DNA of 28,311 bases from Betaproteobacteria bacterium. GTDB taxonomy: Bacteria; Pseudomonadota; Gammaproteobacteria; Burkholderiales; SG8-41. The notes beneath the pieces were generated by a model. It ran no database searches. It was not told where the DNA came from and saw only the letters and a list, made by a program, of their open reading frames with translations. A program made the position numbers and the translations under genes. The stretch is from NCBI GenBank assembly GCA_025356695.1, contig JANXSE010000007.1:1-28311 (forward strand). The letters are read 5' to 3'. The stretch's first letter is position 1. Every line of letters starts with the position of its first letter. This document shows, piece by piece, positions 1 to 7,427 of the stretch.

Positions 1-177
1 GGCTTCGTTCGGCGTGCACGGGCCGGGCGAAATGACGATCTGCGCCGGTTTCAGTGCGGCGATTTCATCGAGCGTGATTTCGTCGTTGCGATGCACGACG
101 ACATCCTGCTTCAGCTCGCCGAAGTACTGCACAAGGTTGTAGGTAAACGAGTCGTAATTGTCGATCATCAGCAGCAT
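1..177 (-). CDS. trpG: Anthranilate synthase component II, glutamine amidotransferase (5' end only)
   Basis: The reverse strand from 177 reads 59 codons before the window ends, so only the N-terminus is present. It begins [19 protein letters not shown], the hallmark start of the TrpG/PabA class I amidotransferase, and continues to the [11 protein letters not shown] segment that precedes the nucleophile-elbow half of the domain (the catalytic Cys and His-Glu lie outside the window). TrpG releases ammonia from glutamine for TrpE to make anthranilate from chorismate. An AGGTG lies just upstream of the ATG as ribosome binding site. In related bacteria trpG directly follows trpE; here trpE ends 2.6 kb away with two opposite-strand genes between, so trpG probably starts from its own promoter in 178-432. 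PabA-type dual use in folate synthesis cannot be excluded. Confidence 0.93.
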   Translation of the reverse strand, partial: MLLMIDNYDSFTYNLVQYFGELKQDVVVHRNDEITLDEIAALKPAQIVISPGPCTPNEA

Positions 178-432
178 GGGGCACCTGAATTCTGGAGTTA
201 CAGCCGGGGAACGCCGCACAATGCGGCGAATAATGCAGCGCGGTCAGTCGCGGTGAGGCGTACGCCATCGCCGTGTCGGCACTGCGCTGCGCGGCTGAAA
301 TGAGCGGGAGTCCATGTGTGCCAGTGTAGCGCAAAGGCCCTGTTTCAATCCAGAAGAGGCGCGTGCCGCCGCCGGCCGGCTGCGTTATATTCAGCAGGGG
401 CAAAAGACCCCTGTAACCGCGAGGAGACGAAC
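178..432. other. Divergent intergenic region between trpG and the selenoprotein operon
   Basis: This stretch must hold the promoters for trpG (leftward) and the selenoprotein/hydrolase pair (rightward). A TATATT hexamer at 386-391 is a possible rightward -10 without a good -35. Two perfect inverted repeats are visible: 212-228 (7-bp arms, CAA loop) and 395-413 (CAGGGG, 7-nt loop, CCCCTG). Neither is followed by a T-run. The short reading frames crossing it have no family resemblance and no ribosome binding sites, and I do not call them genes. Confidence 0.5.
395..413 (+). repeat. Inverted repeat in the leader of the selenoprotein gene
   Basis: CAGGGG at 395-400 and CCCCTG at 408-413 form a 6-bp GC-rich hairpin with loop CAAAAGA. 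It sits between the possible -10 (386-391) and the GAGGAG ribosome binding site (421-426), so it would lie at or near the 5' end of the mRNA. It could be a protein operator or an mRNA-stabilising structure; nothing in the sequence decides. Confidence 0.35.
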
Positions 433-1071
433 ATGACACAACGACTGCGAGGCATTTCCGACGCCGAAGCCACCGGCGCCGCCAAAGAGATTTTTGAATC
501 GTCCAACAAACTGCTCGGCCGTACCGCGAATCTGATGCGCATCCTCGCGCACAGTCCGCATCTGACGAAGTGGTATCTGGGTTTTGTCGCCGCAGTGCGC
601 CAGCCCGATGCCGGCGCCATCTCCGACGTGCGCCTGCGCAATCTGGCGGTGCTGAAAACCTCGACGCTCAACGGCTGCCGCTACTGAACGGAACACAACC
701 GGGTGCTTGGTCAAGCACTGGGACTTACCGACGCCGAATTCGATGCGTTGAAGGACGAGCATTACCGCGACAGCCCGCTGTTCAACGAACGCGAAAAAGC
801 CGCCATGTGGTGGTCGGAGGCGATGACGCTGAACACCGCCAAACGCGACGATAAGGTGTGGGCAGAGGTGCGGCGGCTTTTCAGCGACGCAGAAATCGTC
901 GAAATCTCCTACGCCTGCGGCATGTTCAACATGATCAACCGGCTCAACGATTCGTTCCGCACCGAACTCGAACCGGAGGAATACAACCGCCGCCAGCACG
1001 GTGCGGTGAAAGTAACGCGGGCCACGCTCGACGACTACGCCTGCACCTTTTGCGAGCGCAAAGAGAAATAA
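433..1071 (+). CDS. AhpD-like/carboxymuconolactone decarboxylase-family selenoprotein (Cys82-x-x-Sec85)
   Basis: Read through the in-frame TGA at 685-687, this is one 212-residue protein. The start is ATG 433 with GAGGAG six bases upstream. The family active site is C-x-x-C followed by His; here it reads N-G-C82-R-Y-(TGA)-T-E-H88, so the TGA replaces exactly the second Cys, the reactive peroxidatic residue in Mycobacterium AhpD. The frame then continues intact for 127 codons with normal family features (QALGLTDAEFDALK; ACGMFNMINRLNDSF). A SECIS-like hairpin follows at 699-721. I infer that TGA encodes selenocysteine and that the protein is a thiol/selenol oxidoreductase or peroxidase. No Glu occurs in the twelve residues before C82, unlike true AhpD. 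A second pair, C204-T-F-C207, ends the protein. It overlaps nothing and lies 4 bases before the hydrolase gene, so the two are probably cotranscribed. Alternative: a recent Cys-to-stop pseudogene or a sequencing error. The sel genes needed for decoding are not in the window. Confidence 0.8.
685..687 (+). other. In-frame TGA predicted to encode selenocysteine (Sec85)
   Basis: The codon before is TAC (Tyr84) and the one after ACG (Thr86). Reading phase is the same on both sides, since the frames of ATG 433 and of the 688-1071 segment coincide. It is the only interruption between 433 and 1069. It stands at the catalytic Cys of the CxxC motif, the position at which Sec-for-Cys replacement is chemically sensible. 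Confidence 0.8.
699..721 (+). promoter_or_regulatory. Candidate bacterial SECIS element (SelB-binding hairpin)
   Basis: GTGCTT at 703-708 pairs perfectly with AAGCAC at 713-718 around the tetraloop GGTC (709-712). Below it, G702-T719 and C700/C699 with G720/G721 can extend the stem with one bulged G. Twenty-one bases separate the TGA from the loop, within the 16-37 range described for bacterial SECIS elements, and a G occupies the first loop positions as that model demands. GGUC is also the apical sequence of the Escherichia coli fdhF SECIS. The hairpin lies inside the coding region, as bacterial SECIS elements do. Confidence 0.8.
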
Positions 1072-1075
1072 ACCG

Positions 1076-2809
1076 ATGACCGACGGCCCCGCCATGCAAA
1101 TCGACTGGGATGTTCCGATCACGATGGACGACGGCGTGGCGGTGCGCGCCGATATCTTCCGTCCGCCGGTCGCGGGCAAATTTCCGGTCATCCTCGCCTA
1201 CGGCCCGTATGCGAAAGGCCTCAACTTCGCCGAAGGCTATCCGGACGCCTGGAACATCATGGTGACGTCGCACCCGGAAGTCGCGGCGAATTCCTCGAAT
1301 AAATATCAGGCGTGGGAAGTCGCCGACCCCGAACGCTGGGTGCCCGACGGCTATATCTGCATCCGCATTGACGCGCGCGGCTGGGGCCGCTCGCCGGGCT
1401 ATATCGAGCCTTGGAGTCCCCGCGAAGCACGCGACATGCACACCTGCATCGAATGGGCGGGTACGCAGGCGTGGAGCAACGGCAAGGTCGGGCTGCTCGG
1501 CATTTCGTATTATGCGATCAACCAGTGGCACACCGCCGGCCTGCAGCCGCCGCATCTGGCCGCGATGATTCCGTGGGAAGGTTTCGCGGACTGTTACCGC
1601 GACCTCTGTTATCACGGCGGCATCGGCAGCGACATGAAGGATGTCTGGTACCGTCGAACCATCACGACCGTTCAGCACGGCCTCGGCAAACGCGCGCTGA
1701 CCAACCGCAACACCGGCGAAGCGGTGGCCGGGCCTGAAACATTGCCGGATGAAGCGCTGGCAAAAAACCGTTCGGACTTTCCGGCTGCTATTAACGCGCA
1801 TCCGCTCGACGATTCATTCCACCACGAACGCTCGGCGCACTGGGACAAGATCGTGGTGCCGTTTCTGTCGGCCGGCAACTGGGGTGGCTCATCGCTGCAT
1901 CTGCGCGGCAATGTCGAAGGCTTTGTGCGCGCGGCATCGACGCAGAAATGGCTGGAAATCCACGGCCGCGAGCACTGGACCGAGTTCTATACCAACTACG
2001 GCGTCAGCCTGCAAAAACGCTTCTTCGATTATTTCCTCAAGGGCCTCGACAACGGCTGGGACCGACAACCGCAGGTCATGCTACGCGTGCGCACGGTCGA
2101 CGACACGTTCATCGATCGGAACGAAAACGAATGGCCGATTGCGCGCACGCAGTGGACGCGCTTTTATCTCGACGTTGCGGACAGCGCGCTCTTGACAGCG
2201 CCGGCGTCACAAGGTGCAAGCGCCGGATTCAAAGCACTCGACAGTGAAGGCATCACGTTTTCAACATCGCCGCTGGACAAAGAAACCGAAATCACCGGCC
2301 CGGTCGCAGTCAAGCTGTTCGTCTCCTCCGACACCGCCGACGCCGACCTCTTTGTCGTGCTGCGCGTCTATCGCCCGGACGGCAGCGAGGTGGTGTTCAA
2401 GGGCGCGGTCGACCCGCATACACCGGTGGGGCACGGCTGGCTGCGCGCCTCGCACCGCAAGCTCGACAATAAACTGTCGACGGCATGGCGGCCCTGCCAT
2501 GCGCACGACGAAATCGAGCCGCTTACGCCGGGTGAAATTTACGAACTCGACATCGAAGTGTGGCCGACCAGCGTAATCGTGCCGGCGGGTTACCGCGTGG
2601 CGCTGACGGTGCGCGGCAGGGATTATGAATACGGCGGGGAAATTGCCGAACTGGGCTTCTTCAAGAACAGCAAGCTGAAGGGGGTGGGTATCTACACGCA
2701 CGCCAACCCGCTGCTACGGCCCGCTGCACTCTACGGCGGCAACACCACCGTGCACACGGGCGGCGTGCATGCCGCTTATGTGCTGCTACCGGTGATACCA
2801 CCGCAGTAA
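1076..2809 (+). CDS. CocE/NonD (X-Pro dipeptidyl-peptidase S15) family hydrolase
   Basis: A 577-residue protein with an N-terminal alpha/beta-hydrolase domain and a C-terminal PepX_C/jelly-roll domain (about 330-570). The nucleophile motif is G142-I-S144-Y-Y, matching G-x-S-Y of the CocE/PepX family; the candidate catalytic His is in HGREHW (H296/H300). The segment that carries the catalytic Asp in CocE (G-W-x-D) reads GNWGG (267-271) and lacks an Asp, so the acid may come from elsewhere. The family cleaves esters or amides such as cocaine, glutaryl-7-ACA or amino-acid esters; the substrate here cannot be told. No signal peptide, so probably cytoplasmic. It starts 4 bases after the selenoprotein gene (a second possible start is ATG 1094) and converges on trpE with a 7-base gap. 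Confidence 0.85.
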   Translation: MTDGPAMQIDWDVPITMDDGVAVRADIFRPPVAGKFPVILAYGPYAKGLNFAEGYPDAWNIMVTSHPEVAANSSNKYQAWEVADPERWVPDGYICIRIDARGWGRSPGYIEPWSPREARDMHTCIEWAGTQAWSNGKVGLLGISYYAINQWHTAGLQPPHLAAMIPWEGFADCYRDLCYHGGIGSDMKDVWYRRTITTVQHGLGKRALTNRNTGEAVAGPETLPDEALAKNRSDFPAAINAHPLDDSFHHERSAHWDKIVVPFLSAGNWGGSSLHLRGNVEGFVRAASTQKWLEIHGREHWTEFYTNYGVSLQKRFFDYFLKGLDNGWDRQPQVMLRVRTVDDTFIDRNENEWPIARTQWTRFYLDVADSALLTAPASQGASAGFKALDSEGITFSTSPLDKETEITGPVAVKLFVSSDTADADLFVVLRVYRPDGSEVVFKGAVDPHTPVGHGWLRASHRKLDNKLSTAWRPCHAHDEIEPLTPGEIYELDIEVWPTSVIVPAGYRVALTVRGRDYEYGGEIAELGFFKNSKLKGVGIYTHANPLLRPAALYGGNTTVHTGGVHAAYVLLPVIPPQ

Positions 2810-2816
2810 AGCAAGA

Positions 2817-4292
2817 TCACTCGACTTTGGTGTCGAGTCCGCCCAGCGCCATCTCGGCGGCGCGCAACACCGCGCGCGCCTTGTTCTGCGTTTCCTGCCA
2901 TTCGTTGGCCGGCACCGAATCAGCCACGATGCCGCCGCCGGCCTGCACGTAGAGCCGGCCGTCCTTGACCACCGCGGTGCGAATGGCGATCGCCAGATCC
3001 ATGTCGCCGTTGAAACCAAGGTAACCAACCGCGCCGGCATAGACGCCGCGCTTGGTCGGCTCGAGTTCGTCGATGATTTCCATCGCGCGTACTTTCGCCG
3101 CGCCGCTGACGGTGCCGGCGGGAAAGGTCGCCTTCATCACGGCGATCGCATCCTGTCCGGGCTTCAATTGGCCTTCGACATTGGAAACGATATGCATGAC
3201 GTGCGAATAACGCTCGATGGTCATGTTGTCGGTGACATGCACCGTACCGGTTTGCGCGACGCGACCGATGTCATTGCGTCCCAAGTCCATCAGCATGACG
3301 TGTTCGGCGCGTTCCTTCGGATCGGCAAGCAGTTCTTTCGCCAGCGCCACATCTTCATCCGGCGTTTTGCCGCGCGGGCGCGTGCCGGCGATCGGCCGCA
3401 CTGTCACCTTGCCGTTTTCCAGGCGCACCAGAATTTCGGGTGAGGCGCCGACGACGTGGAAATCGCCGAAGTTGTAGAAGAACATGTAGGGCGAAGGATT
3501 CAACGCGCGCAGCGCGCGATACAGCGTCAGCGGCGACGCGGAAAACGGCTGGCTCATGCGCTGCGACAACACGACCTGCATGATGTCGCCGTCGAATATG
3601 TAGCGCTTGGCGCGTTCGACCACCTTCAGATACGCCGCCTCGCCGAATTCCGATTGCGCTTTTTGCGGTGCCGCCGGCGCAGCCGCCGGGATGGAAACGG
3701 GCCGGCGTAGCGCTTCGAGCAATTCGCGCAGGCGCGCGCGACCGCGCGCGTAGGCACCCGCGGTACGCGGATCGGCGTAAACAACGAGGTAAATCTTGCC
3801 AGACAGATTGTCGACGACGGCGAGTTGCTCCGACACCAGCAGAATGATGTCCGGCACGCCGAGCGGGTCGGGCTTTTTCGTCGCCGCCAGTTTCTTTTCG
3901 ATATAGCGAATGGTGTCGTAGCCGAAGTAACCGACCAGTCCGCCGCAAAAACGCGGCAGGCCGGGCTGGCTGGCGGCCTTGAAGCGTGCCTGATATTCAC
4001 GCACGAACTGCAACGGATCGTCGCAGGTGGTGGTGCGTGCCGGTTTGCCGTCTTCGTACTCGGTACATTCGAGCCCGCGCACTTCGAGCCGCGCCTGTGC
4101 GGCGAGCCCGATGAACGAATAACGGCCGAAACGCTCGCCGCCAACGACGGATTCGAGCAGATAGGTGTACGGCTGGTTGGCGAGCTTGAGATAAACCGAC
4201 AGCGGCGTGTCGAGGTCGGCGAAGGTTTCGAGAACCAGCGGGATGCGGTTATGCCCTGCTGCTGCCAGCTCGTTGAATTGTGATTCGGTCAT
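2817..4292 (-). CDS. trpE: Anthranilate synthase component I
   Basis: A 491-residue protein of normal TrpE length. With TrpG it converts chorismate and glutamine to anthranilate, the first committed step to tryptophan. Visible signatures are the N-terminal LLES motif (45-48), which forms part of the tryptophan feedback-inhibition site, and the chorismate-binding block with [45 protein letters not shown] and the C-terminal [13 protein letters not shown] chose ATG 4292 because GGAG lies seven bases upstream and because longer frames would run over the trp leader. A leader peptide and terminator-like hairpin precede it (4320-4408). Upstream are gph and rpe on the same strand. Its end meets the hydrolase gene tail to tail, with no terminator visible between. 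Confidence 0.96.
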   Translation of the reverse strand: MTESQFNELAAAGHNRIPLVLETFADLDTPLSVYLKLANQPYTYLLESVVGGERFGRYSFIGLAAQARLEVRGLECTEYEDGKPARTTTCDDPLQFVREYQARFKAASQPGLPRFCGGLVGYFGYDTIRYIEKKLAATKKPDPLGVPDIILLVSEQLAVVDNLSGKIYLVVYADPRTAGAYARGRARLRELLEALRRPVSIPAAAPAAPQKAQSEFGEAAYLKVVERAKRYIFDGDIMQVVLSQRMSQPFSASPLTLYRALRALNPSPYMFFYNFGDFHVVGASPEILVRLENGKVTVRPIAGTRPRGKTPDEDVALAKELLADPKERAEHVMLMDLGRNDIGRVAQTGTVHVTDNMTIERYSHVMHIVSNVEGQLKPGQDAIAVMKATFPAGTVSGAAKVRAMEIIDELEPTKRGVYAGAVGYLGFNGDMDLAIAIRTAVVKDGRLYVQAGGGIVADSVPANEWQETQNKARAVLRAAEMALGGLDTKVE

Positions 4293-4319
4293 GATTGCAC
4301 TCCACAAAAAATCCGCAAA

Positions 4320-4375
4320 GAAAAACTGCCGCGCGCTGCTTAACGTGCACGCCAGCGGCGCCAATGCGTCGGCAG
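4320..4375 (-). terminator. trp attenuator hairpin before trpE
   Basis: Read on the minus strand, CTGCC (4375-4371) pairs with GGCAG (4330-4326), directly followed by five T (4325-4321). Within the loop, CGCTG and CAGCG form an upper stem extended by GCG:CGC past a bulged C. The 5' arm contains both Trp codons of the leader. A competing pairing is available: CCGCGC (4387-4382, leader codons 8-9) with GCGCGG (4334-4329), which would disrupt the terminator. This supports ribosome-mediated attenuation: stalling at Trp codons blocks the 5' arm, completion of the leader allows termination. Confidence 0.6.
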
Positions 4376-4408
4376 GGTAAAGCGCGGTTTTTTCAATTGT
4401 GAATGCAT
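4340..4408 (-). CDS. trpL: trp operon leader peptide (22 aa, two Trp codons)
   Basis: The minus strand reads [16 protein letters not shown]16-R-R-W19-R-A-R-stop. Two Trp codons separated by two Arg codons near the end of a tiny frame just upstream of trpE, followed at once by a hairpin and T-run, is the architecture of a transcription attenuator. Its ATG overlaps the gph stop (TGATG), so it would be translated by coupling to gph; the ATG one codon upstream (4411) is in frame and could also be used, giving 23 residues. The placement inside rpe-gph-trpE means attenuation could shut off trpE while leaving rpe and gph expressed. This is inferred from sequence alone. Confidence 0.7.
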   Translation of the reverse strand: MHSQLKKPRFTLPTHWRRWRAR

Positions 4409-5097
4409 CATGCCCGTGTAATGAGTCTGGCAGCGTCCAGTATCGTTTCAACTATAGCATCAACGTCGAGCGACCGCACATCGGCGCCCTCGTTGTAGCC
4501 ATAGCCGACGCAGAAAATCGGGCAACCGGCGGCGCGCGCCGCCTCGGCGTCGTTGAGCGAGTCGCCGATCATCAGGAGCTCCGCCGGCGCGACGCCGAAT
4601 TTCGCGGCGACGTGCGTCAGCGGCAGCGGATCAGGCTTCTTTTTCGGCAGCGTATCGCCGGCAACCACCAGCGAAAAATAACCGTCGAGTCCGGTCTGCG
4701 CCAGCAGCGGCAGCGTGTAACGTTCGGACTTGTTGGTGACGCAGGCCAGCGCGTAGCCGGCCGCTTTCAATGCATCGAGTCCCTCGCGCACCTGCGGATA
4801 CATGGTGGTGTGACGACCGTTGACCTCGGCATAACACTCCATGTAAATCGGCAGTGCCTTCGCATAAAGCGCCGCATCGGGTTTGCCCTCAAGCGCGCCG
4901 ACCAGCGCGCGTTCGACCAGATTATTGATGCCCTTGCCGACGAAGTTGCGCACCAGTGCCTGGTCGAGCGGCGAGCGGCCGATGCGATCAAGCATCATGT
5001 TGACGGCGATGGCGAGGTCTTCAACGGTGTCGAGCATGGTGCCGTCGAGATCGATGGCAACGGCTTTGACACGCAGGGGAAATGCGATTTTCGGCAT
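4408..5097 (-). CDS. gph: Phosphoglycolate phosphatase, HAD family
   Basis: A 229-residue HAD hydrolase that dephosphorylates 2-phosphoglycolate formed in DNA repair or photorespiratory-type metabolism. HAD motif I is D16-L-D18-G-T, motif II VTNKSE, motif III the Lys in KKPDPLPL, and motif [10 protein letters not shown]. Length and the helical cap (about 26-90) fit Gph. The first ATG, 5097, gives the natural start; a TTG at 5133 would add twelve residues with no better ribosome binding site. It follows rpe by about 60 bases on the same strand, and its stop overlaps the trp leader start. The rpe-gph-trpE order is common in proteobacteria. Confidence 0.9.
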   Translation of the reverse strand: MPKIAFPLRVKAVAIDLDGTMLDTVEDLAIAVNMMLDRIGRSPLDQALVRNFVGKGINNLVERALVGALEGKPDAALYAKALPIYMECYAEVNGRHTTMYPQVREGLDALKAAGYALACVTNKSERYTLPLLAQTGLDGYFSLVVAGDTLPKKKPDPLPLTHVAAKFGVAPAELLMIGDSLNDAEAARAAGCPIFCVGYGYNEGADVRSLDVDAIVETILDAARLITRA

Positions 5098-5157
5098 AAT
5101 GATCTTTTTGGGAATGGCAATGGCCGGCGTCAATGCCGGCGGGGCGGCACGCGCGAA

Positions 5158-5826
5158 CTACGCTTTGGCGAGTTCGCCGCGCATTTTGTCGATGGTCGCC
5201 TTGTAATCCCCGGCACCGAAAATGGCGGAACCGGCGACGAAGGTATCTGCGCCGGCGCGTGCGATCTCGGCGATGTTGTCGACTTTGACCCCGCCATCAA
5301 CTTCCAGCCAGATGTCGCGACCCGATTGGTCGATACGCTGGCGCACCGCGCGCAGCTTGGCCAGCGCCTCGGGAATGAACTGCTGGCCGCCGAAACCCGG
5401 GTTCACCGACATGATCAGCACAAGGTCGAGCTTGTCGAGCACGTGGTCGAGATAGTGCAGCGGTGTCGCCGGATTGAACACCAGTCCGGCCTTGCAGCCG
5501 TTCTCCCGGATCAGGCCGATGGTGCGGTCGATGTGCTCGGAAGCCTCGGGGTGGAACGAAATGATGTTGGCACCGGCCTTGGCAAAATCCGGAATGATGC
5601 GATCAACCGGTTTGACCATCAGGTGCACGTCGATCGGCGCCTTGGTCAGCGGACGGATCGCCGCGCAGACCAGCGGCCCGATGGTGAGATTGGGCACGTA
5701 ATGGTTGTCCATCACGTCGAAGTGAATGAGGTCGGCGCCGGCGGCGATGACGTTTTTGACCTCTTCGCCCAGACGCGCGAAATCGGCAGAAAGTATGCTC
5801 GGAGCAATGCGTTGCACGGTTTTCAT
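5158..5826 (-). CDS. rpe: Ribulose-phosphate 3-epimerase
   Basis: A 222-residue TIM-barrel enzyme interconverting ribulose-5-phosphate and xylulose-5-phosphate in the pentose phosphate and Calvin cycles. Metal ligands are visible as H35 and D37 (IHFDVMD), H68 (DVHLM) and D177 (EVDGG). The family signatures [13 protein letters not shown] and [12 protein letters not shown] are intact. ATG 5826 starts at the usual [11 protein letters not shown]; longer versions have no homology. First gene of rpe-gph-trpL-trpE, divergent from apaG across 167 bases that should contain both promoters. Confidence 0.96.
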   Translation of the reverse strand: MKTVQRIAPSILSADFARLGEEVKNVIAAGADLIHFDVMDNHYVPNLTIGPLVCAAIRPLTKAPIDVHLMVKPVDRIIPDFAKAGANIISFHPEASEHIDRTIGLIRENGCKAGLVFNPATPLHYLDHVLDKLDLVLIMSVNPGFGGQQFIPEALAKLRAVRQRIDQSGRDIWLEVDGGVKVDNIAEIARAGADTFVAGSAIFGAGDYKATIDKMRGELAKA

Positions 5827-5993
5827 GGCTGTTTTGCGCTCGCGCTTATCACGCCGGCCGCGCAGTTCACGATAACGCCACCATTCTACCCGCTCTGTCT
5901 GCAACGCACAGGCGGTGCCCCGCGGCGGTTGCGGCGCCGGACGAATTGGTGTGCAATGCACCCCTGCAACCCGATCCGGCGCCGGCCATTTCA

Positions 5994-6377
5994 ATGACAA
6001 GCGAAAAACAATACGACATCGCGGTGACCGTGCGCTCCGCCTTCCTCGCCGACCAGTCCGATCCGGACAGCGGGCGCCATGTTTTCTCGTACACCATCCG
6101 CATCACCAACAACGGCGGCGTTGCGGCGCAATTGATCAGTCGCCACTGGATCATCACCGACGCCAACAATCGCGTGCAGGAAGTCAAAGGGCTGGGCGTG
6201 ATCGGTGAGCAGCCCTTGCTGCAGCCCGGCGAATCATTCGAGTATTCCAGCGGCTCGATGATCGCTACCGCGGTCGGCACCATGCGCGGCAGTTATCAGA
6301 TGCGCGCCGCCGACGGCACGCAATTCGACGCCGAAATTCCGGAATTTACGCTGTCGATGCCGCGCGTGCTGCACTAG
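5994..6377 (+). CDS. apaG: ApaG domain protein
   Basis: A 127-residue single-domain beta-sandwich protein, the standard ApaG length, with diagnostic stretches [39 protein letters not shown] and GTMRGSYQM. ApaG has been linked to divalent cation (cobalt/magnesium) resistance and its exact biochemical role is unsettled. ATG 5994 was chosen because it gives the family start; a TTG at 5946 would add sixteen unrelated residues. It is divergent from rpe and converges on the radical SAM gene with a 14-base gap. Confidence 0.92.
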   Translation: MTSEKQYDIAVTVRSAFLADQSDPDSGRHVFSYTIRITNNGGVAAQLISRHWIITDANNRVQEVKGLGVIGEQPLLQPGESFEYSSGSMIATAVGTMRGSYQMRAADGTQFDAEIPEFTLSMPRVLH

Positions 6378-6391
6378 CGCGAGACGCGGAT

Positions 6392-7369
6392 TCAATAACT
6401 CAGATAGGTGCAGGTGTTGCATGGACTGCGTGTGCCGCGCCGGCTCACCAGCGATTCGCGCAATTCGCGCAGCCACGGCTGATTGTAGATTTCGAGCACG
6501 TGCTGCGTGTTGACGTCGCCCTTCGGGTATTGCGCGGCGCCGTCCATGCAGCACATCGACACCACACCGGTGGCGGTGATCGACATGTCGAACCAGCGGT
6601 GGCAGGGCGCATCCGGAATGGCCAGCGCGCCGTCGGGTGTATCGACGGTGCCGATCCAGTCGTGCCGCGGCGAAACGTCGGCCTTGAAGCGCGGAAAATT
6701 TGTGCGCACCCAATGCGTGAAAGAGAGGTCGTCATTGCGGTTGCTCGCCACGCGCGTCAAACGCACCGGGCAGCGGATCACACCCTCGGCGTGCAGACGA
6801 TGCAACAACTCGACGCGCTCGACCGTGCGCGCGAACGGCAGCTGCATCACGGCCTCGTATTCCTCCGGGTTGTCGAAATTCATCGAAACGTTGATGTAGG
6901 CGAGATTTTTCACGCCGGACAGCTGGCGAATTTTCTTTTCGGTCAGCGGCGAACCGTTGGTGATGATGCTGATGCTGGCATTGGGCAGCTTTTCATTGGC
7001 CAGCGCAATGATATCGAACAGCCGGCTTTCAAGAAACGGCTCGCTGACCTTGTACGGCGCAAACTGGAAATAAACGTCCTTCGGAATGTCCGACAGATCG
7101 TCGATGACCTTGGCGATCAATTCGTCCGGCATGCGCGTGCCCTTGCGCTCGAGCGACGGGTAAGGACAGAAATTGCACGCGGCGTTGCAATTGGCCAGCG
7201 TTTCCAGATGCACGATCGCCGGATAATCGAGCAGCCCGGCGGCTTTCAGGCGCTCGGCTTTTTTGCGCGCAAAGCGCACCAGCTGGTCGTGGTTGTAATA
7301 GTCGCCGCGAAACCCGCGGTTCGGATCGTTATAGCGCCTGCGATAGGCCCTGAGGAATGCGCCGAACAT
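6392..7369 (-). CDS. Radical SAM/SPASM-domain protein, function unknown
   Basis: A 325-residue protein. The radical SAM 4Fe-4S motif is C61-x3-C65-x2-C68 (CNAACNFC) after HLETLAN. Later cysteines C256, C273, C274, C317 and C320 resemble a SPASM-type auxiliary cluster region (CHRWFDM, SMCCMDG, C-N-T-C near the end). Such proteins modify peptides or proteins or rearrange small molecules. No precursor peptide, transporter or partner protease lies next to it; its upstream neighbour on the same strand is a small membrane protein. It ends tail to tail with apaG. The substrate cannot be predicted. The unusual basic N-terminus (LRAYRRRYNDPNRG) precedes the barrel. Confidence 0.82.
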   Translation of the reverse strand: MFGAFLRAYRRRYNDPNRGFRGDYYNHDQLVRFARKKAERLKAAGLLDYPAIVHLETLANCNAACNFCPYPSLERKGTRMPDELIAKVIDDLSDIPKDVYFQFAPYKVSEPFLESRLFDIIALANEKLPNASISIITNGSPLTEKKIRQLSGVKNLAYINVSMNFDNPEEYEAVMQLPFARTVERVELLHRLHAEGVIRCPVRLTRVASNRNDDLSFTHWVRTNFPRFKADVSPRHDWIGTVDTPDGALAIPDAPCHRWFDMSITATGVVSMCCMDGAAQYPKGDVNTQHVLEIYNQPWLRELRESLVSRRGTRSPCNTCTYLSY

Positions 7370-7427
7370 GGTGCCGCAGTTTAAACGCCACCCATCCCCG
7401 CCTCAAGGAATGATTGCACACGCGGCC

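Noticed and set aside
212..228. Perfect 7-bp inverted repeat considered as a terminator or attenuator for trpG
   Set aside because: No T-run follows on either strand, and no Trp-rich leader frame was found ahead of trpG.
316..1071. Two separate genes (316-687 and 703-1071), or a frameshifted pseudogene, in the AhpD-like locus
   Set aside because: Both halves are in the same frame and form one family protein when read through a single TGA at the catalytic Cys; no frameshift exists, and a SECIS-like hairpin follows the TGA. A plain nonsense pseudogene remains the fallback.
4399..5997. Long plus-strand open frame of 532 codons
   Set aside because: Antisense shadow of gph and rpe, both of which are clear enzymes with complete motifs; no family resemblance or ribosome binding site.
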